Shown: piece after piece, positions 27,311 to 36,366 of the stretch
How the letters are laid out: every line of letters starts with the position of its first letter
How positions within the stretch are numbered: position 1 is the first letter of the stretch
Source: Microtetraspora sp. NBRC 16547
GTDB lineage: Bacteria; Actinomycetota; Actinomycetes; Streptosporangiales; Streptosporangiaceae
Assembly: GCF_030268965.1 (NCBI RefSeq)
Contig: NZ_BSSE01000003.1
Span: 186,001-250,000, forward strand
Direction of reading: 5' to 3'
Length of the DNA stretch: 64,000 nucleotides
The notes under the pieces: generated by a model
Seen by the model: only the letters and a program-made list of their open reading frames with translations
What the model was told of the DNA's origin: nothing
The model's database searches: none
Position numbers and translations under genes: made by a program

Positions 27311-28087
27311 ATGACCCGCATGCGGGTCCATGTCGTCAGTGACGTCCACGGCCGGGCCGATGCCCTGGCGCGGGCGGGCGACGGCGCCGACGCCCTCGTG
27401 TGCCTGGGCGACCTCATCCTCTTCGTCGACTACGCCGACCACTCCCGCGGGATCTTCGCCGACCTGTTCGGGCGCGAGAACGCCGCCGCGTTCATCGGCC
27501 TGCGCACCGCAGGCCGGTTCGACGAGGCGCGGGCCATGTCGGCCCGGCTGTGGTCCACGCTCGACGGCGATCCCCGTGACCACATCGAGGCCGCGGTGCG
27601 CCGCCAGTACGCCGAGATCTTCCAGGCGATGCCGGCGCCCGCCTACATGACGTACGGCAACGTCGACATCCCGCGCCTGTGGCCGGAGTTCGTCCGGCCC
27701 GGTCACCTCGTCCTCGACGGGAGCACCGCCGAGATCGGCGGCCTGACCTTCGGGTTCGTCGGCGGGGGCCTGCGCACTCCGTACCGCACGCCGTACGAGA
27801 TCGACGACGAGGAGTACGCGCGCAAGGTCGCGGCGGTGGGGGAGGTGGACGTGCTGTGCTGCCACATCCCGCCCGCGATCCCCGAGCTGCTCTATGATGT
27901 GGTCGCCCGCCGGCTGGAACGCGGCAGTGAGGCCACGCTCGAGGCGATCAGGAGGACGCAGCCGAGATACGCCCTGTTCGGCCACGTTCACCAGCCCCTG
28001 GTGAGCAGGACGCGCGTGGGCCGGACCGAATGCGTCAACGTCGGTCATTTCCGCGGGCGCGGCACGCCTTTCGCCCTGGAATGGTGA
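27311..28087 (+). CDS. Metallophosphoesterase
   Basis: 258 residues from ATG 27311 (ATG 27320 is equally possible). Calcineurin-like fold with dimetal motifs in order: VVSDVHGRADAL (D-x-H), LVCLGDLILF (G-D), MTYGNVDIP (G-N-x-D), CCHIPPAIP (H) and LFGHVHQPLVS (G-H-x-H). A helical insert lies between motifs II and III (about 45-105). No signal peptide, so it acts in the cytoplasm on an unknown phosphodiester or monoester. It precedes the SRPBCC/ArsA-like/DUF5304/glucokinase series by 14 bp. Confidence 0.92.
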   Translation: MTRMRVHVVSDVHGRADALARAGDGADALVCLGDLILFVDYADHSRGIFADLFGRENAAAFIGLRTAGRFDEARAMSARLWSTLDGDPRDHIEAAVRRQYAEIFQAMPAPAYMTYGNVDIPRLWPEFVRPGHLVLDGSTAEIGGLTFGFVGGGLRTPYRTPYEIDDEEYARKVAAVGEVDVLCCHIPPAIPELLYDVVARRLERGSEATLEAIRRTQPRYALFGHVHQPLVSRTRVGRTECVNVGHFRGRGTPFALEW

Positions 28088-28101
28088 AGTACGGTTAGCC
28101 C

Positions 28102-28539
28102 ATGGCTGATCGAACCACGTCGAGCATCACGATCGGCGCCGACCGGGCGTCGATCATGACCGTGATCGCCGACTTCCCCGCCTATCCCGAGTGGGCCGGC
28201 CAGGTGAAGTCCGCGAGCGTCCTGGACACGGGGGCGGAGGGCCGCCCCTCACGGGTCCGGTTCGTCCTCGACGCGGGAGTGATCAGCGACGACTACGTCC
28301 TCGGCTACGACTGGTCGAACGACGCCGCCGTCAGCTGGCACGTCGTCGAGGCCGGGAAGATGGTCTCCGGCCTGAACGGCAGCTACCGCCTCGCCGAGAC
28401 GGCCGGCGGCACCGAGGTGACGTACGAGCTCGCCGTGGATCTCAAGGTGCCGATGATCGGCATGATCAAGCGCAAGGCCGAGAAGGTCATCATCGACACC
28501 GCGCTCAAGGGGCTCAAGAAGCGCGTCGAAGGCCGATGA
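28102..28539 (+). CDS. SRPBCC (polyketide cyclase/START-like) protein
   Basis: 145 residues. Helix-grip fold pattern: SSITIGADRASIMTVIADFPAYPEW at the N-terminus, alternating strands, and a long C-terminal helix (IKRKAEKVIIDTALKGLKKRVEG). The family binds hydrophobic ligands or lipids. Its stop overlaps the next start (ATGA), so it is translated with the ArsA-like ATPase. In actinobacteria this pairing is conserved; a lipid-related role is inference. Confidence 0.88.
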   Translation: MADRTTSSITIGADRASIMTVIADFPAYPEWAGQVKSASVLDTGAEGRPSRVRFVLDAGVISDDYVLGYDWSNDAAVSWHVVEAGKMVSGLNGSYRLAETAGGTEVTYELAVDLKVPMIGMIKRKAEKVIIDTALKGLKKRVEGR

Positions 28540-29696
28540 GGGTCCTCCTCTTCACGGGGAAGGGCGGGGTCGGCAAGACCACCGCGGCGGCGGCGACCGC
28601 GACCCTCGCCGCGGAACGCGGCCTGAAGACGCTGGTCGTCTCCACGGACACCGCCCACTCGCTCGCCGACGCGCTGGCCGCGCCCCCGTCACGGGAGCCG
28701 GTCGAGGTCGCGCCGGGACTGCACCTCCAGCAGGTCGACACCCAGAAGGCACTCGAACGCCACTGGGGCGAGCTGCGGGGATACGCCAAGAACGTGCTTC
28801 AGGAACTCGGCCTGGACGAGATCACCTCCGAGGAGATCACCGTCATGCCCGGCGCCGAGGAGATCATCGCGCTCCTGGAACTACGCGAGCAGGCCCGCAC
28901 CGGCCGCTGGGACGTGATCGTGGTCGACTGCGCGCCGACCGCGGAGACGCTGCGGCTGCTAGCCCTACCGGAGGCCCTCGACTGGCACGTCAGCCGGCTG
29001 CTCCCGACCGCCCGGCGGGTGCTGCGCGCCGTCTCCCCGGTGATCAGGCACGTCGCCAAGGTGACCGCTCCCGAAGGCGCCGTCATATCGGCGGGCGAGC
29101 GGCTGCACCGCGGCCTGATGGAAGTCCGCGACCTGCTGACCGGCGACAACGCCTCGGTCCGCCTCGTGCTCACCCCCGAGGCCGTGGTCGTCGCCGAGGC
29201 CCGGCGCACGCTCACCTCGCTCAGCCTGTACGGCTACCGCGTCGACGCCGTCATCGCCAACCGGGTCTTCCCCGCCGAGGACGCCGACGACTGGCGGCGC
29301 GGCTGGGTCGAGGCGCAGGCCAGGCAGCTGGCGGAGATCCACCAGTCGTTCGCACCCTTGCCGATCCACACCGTGCCGTACCTTCCCACCGAGCCGGTCG
29401 GCCCGCGCGCCCTGGCGGAGGTGGCCGCCGAGCTGTACGGCACGGTCGACCCGTTCGCCCCTCCCGCCGCCGAGCCGCCGATGAGCGTCGGGGCCGACGA
29501 GCTGGTGCTGGCCCTGCCGCTGGCCGACAAGGAGGCCGTCGATCTCGCCCGCAAGGGGGAGGACCTGATCGTCACGGCGGGCTCCTACCGCCGGGTGATC
29601 GCACTTCCCTCGGCCCTGGCCCGCAGGGGGATCTCCACCGCGGTGCTCCGGGACGGGCGCCTCCGGGTACGGTTCGAGACAGGAGGGGCGAAATGA
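28536..29696 (+). CDS. ArsA/GET3-like P-loop ATPase
   Basis: 386 residues, ATG 28536 overlapping the previous stop. Deviant Walker A FTGKGGVGKTTAAAA at residues 5-19, switch-like DTAHSLADAL, Walker B region WDVIVVDCAPTAETLRLLALP, and a C-terminal domain (about 310-386) with ADKEAVDLARKGEDLIVTAGSYRR as in GET3-like actinobacterial proteins. No arsenic genes are nearby and the metal-binding cysteines of true ArsA are absent, so arsenite export is unlikely. It overlaps the following DUF5304 gene by ATGA. Confidence 0.9.
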   Translation: MRVLLFTGKGGVGKTTAAAATATLAAERGLKTLVVSTDTAHSLADALAAPPSREPVEVAPGLHLQQVDTQKALERHWGELRGYAKNVLQELGLDEITSEEITVMPGAEEIIALLELREQARTGRWDVIVVDCAPTAETLRLLALPEALDWHVSRLLPTARRVLRAVSPVIRHVAKVTAPEGAVISAGERLHRGLMEVRDLLTGDNASVRLVLTPEAVVVAEARRTLTSLSLYGYRVDAVIANRVFPAEDADDWRRGWVEAQARQLAEIHQSFAPLPIHTVPYLPTEPVGPRALAEVAAELYGTVDPFAPPAAEPPMSVGADELVLALPLADKEAVDLARKGEDLIVTAGSYRRVIALPSALARRGISTAVLRDGRLRVRFETGGAK

Positions 29697-30145
29697 CGGA
29701 GAACAACGACAGCAACGGCACCAACGGCTCCCCCCGTCAGGACCCGCTCGGGTCGGCGGCGGAGGAGGCCATGAAGCTCTTCGACGCCCTGCAGCGGCGC
29801 GTCGGTCGCGAGCTGGGCAAGGGCTTCGTGAAGGGCGGCATGAGCGGGCTCGGCGGTGCCTTCGGCGGCGGCTCCGGCGGCGCTTTCGGAGAGGGTCGCG
29901 CCGACGACGTGTGGGGAGAGGCCGTCGCCGGGCATGACCACGATGAGTACATCTGCCGGGCCTGCCCGGTCTGCCGGGTGATCGCCGCGGGCAAGGAGTC
30001 CGGCGGCGACGTGACCGACCACCTGATCGCGGCGGGCGGCGAGCTGGTCGCCGCGCTGCGCCAGGCCGTGGACGCCCTGCAGCAGCGCACGGCCCCGGCG
30101 AAGCGGCCGGAAGAGCCGCACGTAGAGCACATCGACCTGGGCTGA
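29693..30145 (+). CDS. Conserved actinobacterial protein, DUF5304-like
   Basis: 150 residues. Acidic/Asn-rich N-terminus, a helical segment (AEEAMKLFDALQRRVGRELGK), a Gly-rich stretch, then a cysteine motif EYICRACPVCRVIAAG (C-x2-C-x2-C) and a helical end (GGELVAALRQAVDALQQR). By position just before the ROK glucokinase it corresponds to the Streptomyces gene reported to affect glucokinase expression (SCO2127), a link I recall rather than test. Gap to the kinase is 15 bp. Confidence 0.75.
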   Translation: MTENNDSNGTNGSPRQDPLGSAAEEAMKLFDALQRRVGRELGKGFVKGGMSGLGGAFGGGSGGAFGEGRADDVWGEAVAGHDHDEYICRACPVCRVIAAGKESGGDVTDHLIAAGGELVAALRQAVDALQQRTAPAKRPEEPHVEHIDLG

Positions 30146-30160
30146 CAGAGGTTTCGAGCA

Positions 30161-31102
30161 ATGGCCTTGACCATCGGCGTGGACATCGGCGGCACCAAGA
30201 TCGCTTCTGGGGTCGTCGCGGAGGACGGCCGGATCATCGACCGGGCCCTGCGACCCACCCCCGCCGACAGTCCCGAGCTGGTGGCCGGGGCCATCGCCGA
30301 CGCGGTGACCGAGCTGGCCGCGCGGCACTCCGTTGAGGCCGTCGGGCTGGGCGCCGCCGGGTTCGTGGACGAGACCCGGTCGATCGTCAGGTTCGCGCCC
30401 AACCTGGCCTGGCGCGAGGAGCCGCTGCGCAAGAAGGTCGCCGAACTCGTCGGCCTTCCCGTGGTGGTGGAGAACGACGCCAACGCCACGGCCTGGGGCG
30501 AATACCGCTTCGGCGCGGGCCGGGGCGAAAGCCACGTCGTGTGCGTGGCCCTGGGCACCGGCATCGGCGGCGGGATCGTCCTCGGCGGCGACCTCTACCG
30601 AGGTCGCTGGGGCATGGGCGCCGAGCTGGGCCACATGCAGATGGTGCCCGGTGGCCTGCCCTGCAAGTGCGGGAACCACGGCTGCTGGGAGCAGTACGCC
30701 AGCGGCAACGCCCTCGTGCGCCAGGCCAAGATCAACGCCGCGGCCGACCCGTCGTCGGCGGTCCGCCTGCTCGAACTGGCCGGCTCCCCGGACGCCGTCG
30801 TCGGTCAGCACGTCACCGTCGCCGCTCGGGAGGGGGACGCCGCCGCGCTCGCGGCGTTCGGCTTCGTCGCCGGCTGGCTCGCTCAGGGCTTGGCCGACCT
30901 CGCCGCCATCCTGGACCCCGGCTGCTTCATCATCGGCGGTGGCGTCTCGGACGCGGCGGACCTGTTCCTCGACCAGGTCCGCGAGCACTACGCCGCCCGC
31001 CTCACCGGGCGCGGGCACCGGCCACTCGCCGACATCCGCGCCGCCCAGTTCGGCCCGGCCGCCGGGGTGGTCGGCGCCGCCGACCTCGCCCGGCTCCGCT
31101 AG
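30161..31102 (+). CDS. glk: ROK family glucokinase
   Basis: Phosphorylates glucose with ATP; in Streptomyces the orthologue also drives carbon catabolite repression. 313 residues. Phosphate-binding IGVDIGGTKIASGVV (5-19), catalytic Asp106 in VVENDANATAWGE, ALGTGIGGGIVL, the ROK signature GAELGHMQMVPGG and zinc motif CKCGNHGCWE (168-177). No N-terminal helix-turn-helix, so it is a kinase, not a ROK repressor. It ends a five-gene unit that may begin with the metallophosphoesterase. Confidence 0.95.
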   Translation: MALTIGVDIGGTKIASGVVAEDGRIIDRALRPTPADSPELVAGAIADAVTELAARHSVEAVGLGAAGFVDETRSIVRFAPNLAWREEPLRKKVAELVGLPVVVENDANATAWGEYRFGAGRGESHVVCVALGTGIGGGIVLGGDLYRGRWGMGAELGHMQMVPGGLPCKCGNHGCWEQYASGNALVRQAKINAAADPSSAVRLLELAGSPDAVVGQHVTVAAREGDAAALAAFGFVAGWLAQGLADLAAILDPGCFIIGGGVSDAADLFLDQVREHYAARLTGRGHRPLADIRAAQFGPAAGVVGAADLARLR

Positions 31103-31160
31103 CCGACAGGCGCGAACCGACACAGGGCAGACGCGGGCAGGCACGGGCGGTCAGGAGTAG

Positions 31161-32060
31161 GTGCGGCGGGCACGCCGCAGGCAGGGCCGGGCGAGGAGCA
31201 GCGACGGAACGACGCGGAACGCAGGGACGCTGGGACGCAGAGACAGGACTCGGGAGCGACGGCTGCCAGACATCAGGATCGCCACCTACAACGTGCGGTC
31301 GGCACGGGACGACCGGCGGGCGCTCGTGAGGGTCATCAGAGCCATCCGGCCCGACGTGCTGTGCGTCCAGGAGGCGCCGGCGCTTCCGGGCAGGCGGCGC
31401 CGCCTCGCGCGTGACGCGGGCATGACGATCGCGGCCGGGGAGCGCCCGGTGAGCGCGCGTCTGGCGGGAGTGGCGGTCCTCACCGGCCCCGCCGTACGGC
31501 TCCTGCACGCCGAGCAGCGCCGGCTGCGCTGGTTCCCCGGGCTGGAACCGCGCGCCGTCGCCCTCGCGGTCGTCGAGAAGGACGGTCTCCGGCTGGTGGT
31601 CTGTTCCTTCCACCTCGACCTGCATCGCGGAGCCAGGCTCCGGCATGCCGCCGAGATCATGCCGATCGCCGACCGCCTCGCCCGGCTCTTCGGGGCGCAC
31701 GCCGTACTGTGCGGGGACGTGAACGAGGAGCCCGCCGGGCCGACCTGGCGCTACCTCGCGAGCCGTTTCACCGACTGCTACGCCAAAGCGCCCAAAGGGG
31801 ATGGCGGGACCTACAGCGCCAGACGGCCGGCGAAGCGGATCGACGGGATCTTCGCCGCTCCCGAGCTCACCGTGGCCCGCTGCGGTGCCGCGGACGCCGC
31901 ACCCGCCGACCTCGTGGCCGCCACCGATCACCGCCCCGTGGTCGCCGACCTGTGCGGCCGGCGGTCGGGGGAGGGAACCGGAGAGGGACCGGCCGAGCGA
32001 TCGGGCGAGGAACAAGGTGAGGGATCGGGCGGGACATCGGCGGCGGGATCGGCCGGATAG
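31161..32060 (+). CDS. Endonuclease/exonuclease/phosphatase (EEP) family protein
   Basis: The catalytic fold starts at residue ~36 (DIRIATYNVRSARDD) and continues through VLCVQEAPAL, VVCSFHLDLH, AVLCGDVNEEP, RIDGIFAAP and ATDHRPVVADL: all EEP motifs with acidic and His residues. GTG 31161 has AGGAG only three bases away; a CTG at 31263 with GGGAG six bases upstream would remove a low-complexity Arg-rich extension of 34 residues, and may be the true start. The last 35 residues are Gly/Glu/Ser repeats. The substrate is not predictable. Confidence 0.8.
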   Translation: MRRARRRQGRARSSDGTTRNAGTLGRRDRTRERRLPDIRIATYNVRSARDDRRALVRVIRAIRPDVLCVQEAPALPGRRRRLARDAGMTIAAGERPVSARLAGVAVLTGPAVRLLHAEQRRLRWFPGLEPRAVALAVVEKDGLRLVVCSFHLDLHRGARLRHAAEIMPIADRLARLFGAHAVLCGDVNEEPAGPTWRYLASRFTDCYAKAPKGDGGTYSARRPAKRIDGIFAAPELTVARCGAADAAPADLVAATDHRPVVADLCGRRSGEGTGEGPAERSGEEQGEGSGGTSAAGSAG

Positions 32061-32127
32061 GTCACATTCGAGACCTGAACCGAGACCTCGCGCACACGAG
32101 CCGCTCCCGTCCCCGTACGATTTGTTC

Positions 32128-33264
32128 ATGACCCGCCGCCACAGACGGCGCGCGGCACCGCTTGATGTGCTCCTCGCCGGTCTCGTGGCCGGTTCCCTCC
32201 TGTGCGTCACATCGGTGGCGCACGCGCACGCCGAACCGGGCAGTCCGGAGTCGGACAAGCAGGCCGCGCGCAGCCGGACGTCGTCCGCGAAACTCCAGGC
32301 CGACGGCTCGCTGTCCGACGTCGCGGGCCTGTCGGAGAAGGACGTCTGGGCCGTCGGCCAGCAGGACGTATGGGACTTCTGGCAGAACCAGGGCGTCATC
32401 ACCCACTGGAACGGCAACTCCTGGACCGAGGTGGACGTCCGCAACGACACCACGGGCGCCGGTCACCTGCGCTCCGTCGCCGCCGCGTCCAAGAGCGACG
32501 TGTGGGCGGTCGGTGACGGTCATGACGGCCTGCCGTACGTCGCGAGGGGCAACCGGGACGGGTTCGACCGGCTGCCCATGCCGCAGCTCCACGGGGGCGA
32601 CTGGCTCGGCGCGGTCGCGGCGACGACCAGCCGCGCGGTGCTGGTCGGAAGCCGGGACGGCAAGACGTTCGTCGCGACGGCGAGCGGCCCCTCATGGACC
32701 TCCTGGGACACGATTCAGGGTCCGGCGGGCGCGCTGTACGGCGTCGGCCTCACCGGCAAGTCGGAGGGATGGGCGGTCGGCGACTCCGGCTCCCGGCCGC
32801 TGGTCCTCCGGCTCACCCCGAGCGGGTGGAAGGTGTCCCAGGTCCCGGTGGTCAAGGGCGGTTTCCTGCGCGACGTGTACGTCCAGAGCCGCAAGCGGGC
32901 GATCGCGGTCGGCGGGGTCTACCAGCGGTCCGGCAAGATCACGCCGCTCGTGCTGGCCTGGGACGGCGAGAGGTGGACCCGGGAGCGGCTCCCGATCGGC
33001 CAGGCCGAGCTGTACGGCGTGACCGGCGACGGCGACGGCGCGTTCTGGGTGTCGGGCTACGATCCGCAGCGGCCGGGGACGGCCTTCCTGCTCAACTACA
33101 CCGGGTCGAAGTGGAAGGTGGTGCGCGGCGACTCGGCGCCCGACCGGACGGTCCGGCTGCAGGCGGTGACCCGGGTCGGTGAGACCACCGTGGCGGTCGG
33201 GCACACGCTCGCGAACGACCGCTACCACGATGTGATCGAGACCTTCGGCGCCCCGGCCAAGTGA
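32128..33264 (+). CDS. Secreted beta-propeller-like protein
   Basis: 378 residues. Signal peptide MTRRHRRRAAPLDVLLAGLV-type with cleavage near SVAHAHAEP. The mature protein is a series of WD/Kelch-like blades marked by repeats: EKDVWAVGQQD, KSDVWAVGDGHD, KSEGWAVGDSGS, FWVSGYDPQ, TTVAVGHTLA, each followed by a strand and a tryptophan-rich W-x-E/R turn. No catalytic motif is seen. It is probably an extracellular binding protein. 64 bp separate it from the EEP gene. Confidence 0.8.
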   Translation: MTRRHRRRAAPLDVLLAGLVAGSLLCVTSVAHAHAEPGSPESDKQAARSRTSSAKLQADGSLSDVAGLSEKDVWAVGQQDVWDFWQNQGVITHWNGNSWTEVDVRNDTTGAGHLRSVAAASKSDVWAVGDGHDGLPYVARGNRDGFDRLPMPQLHGGDWLGAVAATTSRAVLVGSRDGKTFVATASGPSWTSWDTIQGPAGALYGVGLTGKSEGWAVGDSGSRPLVLRLTPSGWKVSQVPVVKGGFLRDVYVQSRKRAIAVGGVYQRSGKITPLVLAWDGERWTRERLPIGQAELYGVTGDGDGAFWVSGYDPQRPGTAFLLNYTGSKWKVVRGDSAPDRTVRLQAVTRVGETTVAVGHTLANDRYHDVIETFGAPAK

Positions 33265-33309
33265 GCCGTGCGGCCTGCGTAGGAGGGGTCAGGCCGGGTC
33301 AGAGGCGAG

Positions 33310-33762
33310 TCAGATGACGGCGCCGTCGTCCCAGCCGGAGTCGGCGGGCGGGCTGTCGCCCATCCGCACGACCAGCGCCACGAACCCGCCGATGAACGCG
33401 GCTACGGCGGTGAAGACGATCCAGCCGTCCATCGGCCAGCCCAGCAGGGCCGCGAGCAGCAGGTACGCGGGGCCGCCGAACAGGGCCGCCCACGCCGCCT
33501 TGGCGACGCCGTCCGCCCGGGGCAGCGGCGGCGGAGGCGGAGGAACGTAGTGGTCCCCATCGTCGGCTGAGTCGCCGGCTTGGCCCTGACCGGGCGTCGG
33601 GACGGCCTCGGTGTCCTCCTCCTCCTTCTCCTCTTCGGCGGGCTCGTCCGGGACGTTCTCCCGGTCGGGCCATGGCTGACCGGCCGAGGTGTCCTCGGCT
33701 TTCTCGTTGAAGGAGGCGACGATCTGACGCCAGACCTCGTCCTCGTCACTCTGCGGCGTCAC
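33310..33762 (-). CDS. Acidic-headed small membrane protein
   Basis: 150 residues from GTG 33762. The first ~65 residues are very acidic (EEEKEEEDTE), followed by a PPPPPPLPR stretch and two hydrophobic helices (WAALFGGPAYLLLAALLGW and GWIVFTAVAAFIGGFVALVV). I recognise no family. It lies 12 bases downstream of the lipase gene on the same strand and is likely co-transcribed. Topology suggests the acidic head faces the cytoplasm. Confidence 0.75.
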   Translation of the reverse strand: MTPQSDEDEVWRQIVASFNEKAEDTSAGQPWPDRENVPDEPAEEEKEEEDTEAVPTPGQGQAGDSADDGDHYVPPPPPPLPRADGVAKAAWAALFGGPAYLLLAALLGWPMDGWIVFTAVAAFIGGFVALVVRMGDSPPADSGWDDGAVI

Positions 33763-33774
33763 TTCGATCCCGGG

Positions 33775-34539
33775 TCAGGAGTCCTTCGTCAAGGGTACCG
33801 AGGCATGAGCGCGAATGAAGTCGAGGCTCCCCGCGAAGATCGTGGGTGCATCGTTGTCCAATGTCGCGACATGGTAGCTGTTCGGTAGTTCTCTGATTTC
33901 CAGATTGTTCCCCATCCGTCCCCGAAGGAACTCCACGTTCGCCGGTTTCAGCACATGGTCCTGCGGGCTGCGGTAGAGCAGCACCGGCTGCGTGATCCGG
34001 TCCAGGTCCTTCTGGACGAGCTTCCAGAAGCGCGGCAGCGTGGCGGCGGCCCGGACGGGAGTCCGCGCGTAGGCGAGCTCCACCGCGCCCTCCTTCTTGA
34101 TGTCGCCACCCACGCCGGGGACCGACCGCAGGAACCACTTCAGCACCGGGGCCAGCCGCAGGAGCGGCACGTCGTTCACCACTGACGGGTTGACGACCAC
34201 GACCCCGCGGACCGCGTCGCCGTGCACCTCCGCGAGCCGGAGCGCCATGCAGGCGCCCATGGACAGGCCCATCACGAACACCTCCGCGCAGGCCCCCCGG
34301 AGGTCGGCGAACGACTTGTCCAGCTCCGCGTACCAGTCCTCCCAGCGGGTCCGGCTCATCTCCTGCCATGTGGTGCCGTGCCCGGGAAGCCGGGGGAGGG
34401 AGACGGTCAGCCCGGCCTCCGCGAGATATTCTCCCCACGGTCTCAACGCCTGCGGCGACCCGGTGAAACCATGGCACAGCAAGACGCCGATCTCGCCACC
34501 GTCGTGCTGGTACGGCTCGGCGCCGGGAAGCAGCGGCAT
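33775..34539 (-). CDS. Alpha/beta hydrolase (monoacylglycerol lipase / carboxylesterase type)
   Basis: 254 residues. HGFTGSPQALRPWGEYLA oxyanion region, nucleophile elbow VMGLSMGACMALRLA, acid in YRSPQDHVLKP, and His in LPNSYHVATLD: the Est30/GehM-type esterase set. No signal peptide. It diverges by 122 bp from a lysophosphatidate acyltransferase, which makes a role in membrane-lipid turnover plausible but unproved. Confidence 0.92.
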   Translation of the reverse strand: MPLLPGAEPYQHDGGEIGVLLCHGFTGSPQALRPWGEYLAEAGLTVSLPRLPGHGTTWQEMSRTRWEDWYAELDKSFADLRGACAEVFVMGLSMGACMALRLAEVHGDAVRGVVVVNPSVVNDVPLLRLAPVLKWFLRSVPGVGGDIKKEGAVELAYARTPVRAAATLPRFWKLVQKDLDRITQPVLLYRSPQDHVLKPANVEFLRGRMGNNLEIRELPNSYHVATLDNDAPTIFAGSLDFIRAHASVPLTKDS

Positions 34540-34661
34540 GAGAGACCTCCGTGTCCGGTGCTTTTCCTGATTCGCCCGATAGTCGCACGTTGGCCATGGT
34601 TAGTGCGAGCACCTTAAGACATGGGAAGATGACTGCACATCCGACCGAAGGAGCGCCCGCG

Positions 34662-35369
34662 GTGTTGTATTGGGTGGTGAAGGCCACCATCTGGCCATTG
34701 CTCCGTCTGATTTTCCGGCCCTGGGCTCAGGGTCTGGAGAACGTTCCCCAGGAAGGTCCGGTGATTCTGGCGGGCAACCACCTGTCGTTCGCCGATCACT
34801 TCTTCGGCGCGGGGTTCCTGCCGCGCAAGGTCATCTCCCTCGGCAAAGCGGAGTACTTCACCGGGCGCGGCATCAAGGGCATGTTCAGCCGGGCCTTCTT
34901 CTCGGGCGTCGGGACCGTTCCCATCGACCGTTCCGGTGGCAAGGCCAGCGAGGCGGCGCTCCGCACCGGCTTGCGCATCCTGAAGGACAACCAGGTCCTC
35001 GGCATCTACCCCGAGGGCACGCGCTCTCCCGACGGCCGGCTGTACAAGGGCAAGACCGGCGTCGCCCGCCTCGCCCTGGAGTCCCGCGCCCCGGTGATCC
35101 CCTGGGCGATGGTCAACACGTTCGAGATGATGCCGCCCGGGCATCCCCTCCCCAAGTTCGGCATCCGCCCGGGGGTCCGGTACGGCAAGCCGCTCGACTT
35201 CTCCCGCTACTACGGCATGGAAGGCGACCGTCTCGTCCTCCGCGCCGTCACCGACGAGATCATGTACGCGCTGATGGAGTTGTCCGGCCAGGAGTACGTC
35301 GACAAGTACGCCGCCAGCGCCAAGGTCGAGATGGTCCGAGCGGCCAGGGCGGCCTCCTCGAACTCGTGA
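34662..35369 (+). CDS. 1-acyl-glycerol-3-phosphate acyltransferase
   Basis: Phospholipid synthesis enzyme of the PlsC family, membrane-associated. I start at GTG 34662 (VLYWVVKATIWPLLRLIF) because AAGGAG lies eight bases upstream and this opening is usual for the family; an earlier ATG at 34629 adds 11 residues. Catalytic H-x4-D is NHLSFAD, the substrate motif GVGTVPIDRSGGKAS and the EGTR motif YPEGTRSPDGRLYKGKTG-type are intact. 235 residues. Confidence 0.92.
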   Translation: MLYWVVKATIWPLLRLIFRPWAQGLENVPQEGPVILAGNHLSFADHFFGAGFLPRKVISLGKAEYFTGRGIKGMFSRAFFSGVGTVPIDRSGGKASEAALRTGLRILKDNQVLGIYPEGTRSPDGRLYKGKTGVARLALESRAPVIPWAMVNTFEMMPPGHPLPKFGIRPGVRYGKPLDFSRYYGMEGDRLVLRAVTDEIMYALMELSGQEYVDKYAASAKVEMVRAARAASSNS

Positions 35370-35419
35370 CGCCACGGCGACCTTGGGAGGTCGCAGTGTC
35401 GGGACGAGGTGTTCCGAGG

Positions 35420-36283
35420 TCAGATCCGGGCGCGGATCTGGCGGATGTGCTCCGGGGTGGTGCGGCAGCAGCCGCCGATGTAGGACGCGCCGAGCGCGCG
35501 CCACTCCGCGGCGGCCTCGCCGTACTCGACCGGGTCGGTGAGACCGAGCCACCGGTGGTTCGCGGAGTCCCAGGTCTCCCCGGAGTTCGGATAGACGACG
35601 ACGGGCTTGCCCTCGATCCGGCCGATCAGGCTGGGGACGTACCTCGGGGCCGTGCAGTTCACGCCCACCGCGACGACCTGGGGCAGCTCCGCGAACAGCG
35701 CGGCGCACTCGCGCAACGGCGTGCCGTCGCTGATGTGCTCCCCGTCACGGCAGGAGAAGCTGACCCACGCTCGCACCGACGGCAGTTCCCGCAGCAGACT
35801 CGCCAGTGCCCGGGCCTCGGCGAGCGAGGGGATGGTCTCGCACGCCAGCAGATCGGCTCCGGCGTTCGCCAGGATCTCCATGCGCTCCCGGTGCCAGGCG
35901 GTCAGCCCTTCCTCGTCAAGGTCGTAGTCGCCGGTGTATTCGGATCCGTCGGCCAGGTACGCGCCGTACGGGCCGACGCTCGCGGCCACGAGGCCGTGCC
36001 CCACGGTGTCCCGGGCCTGTACGGCGAGCTCGACCGAGAGGCGGATGAGATCCTTGGCCTCCTGAGAGGTCAGGCCGCGCTTGACGAAGCCGGGGATGCT
36101 CGCCTGGTAGCTCGCCGTGGTGGCGACGTCCGCACCGGCCGCGAAATAGTCGAGGTGAGTCCGGCGGATCACACCGGGATCCTCGATCAGCAGCTTGGCC
36201 GACCAGAGGTCGTCGGAAAGGTCGCAGCCGAGGGCCTCAAGGTGGGTGGCGAGGCCGCCGTCGAGGATCAGTAGGGAACTCAC
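35420..36283 (-). CDS. mmuM: Homocysteine S-methyltransferase
   Basis: Transfers a methyl group from S-methylmethionine (or S-adenosylmethionine) to homocysteine. 287 residues, GTG start at 36283. N-terminal LILDGGLATHLEALG, zinc ligands Cys in GVNCTAPRY and the double Cys in YIGGCCRTTPEHI at the C-terminus. The residue set for a functional barrel is complete. Monocistronic. Confidence 0.93.
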   Translation of the reverse strand: MSSLLILDGGLATHLEALGCDLSDDLWSAKLLIEDPGVIRRTHLDYFAAGADVATTASYQASIPGFVKRGLTSQEAKDLIRLSVELAVQARDTVGHGLVAASVGPYGAYLADGSEYTGDYDLDEEGLTAWHRERMEILANAGADLLACETIPSLAEARALASLLRELPSVRAWVSFSCRDGEHISDGTPLRECAALFAELPQVVAVGVNCTAPRYVPSLIGRIEGKPVVVYPNSGETWDSANHRWLGLTDPVEYGEAAAEWRALGASYIGGCCRTTPEHIRQIRARI

Positions 36284-36366
36284 CTGACAACCCTATGCGT
36301 TTCGCGGCATATCGGGCTCAAACGGCTCGTCGGCCGTGTACTGCGCCGCCGCTAGCTGGACGGTGG

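Noticed and set aside
28536-29696. Arsenic resistance (ArsA) operon
   Set aside because: No arsB, arsC, arsD or arsR nearby and metal-binding cysteines absent; a GET3-like ATPase is a better call.
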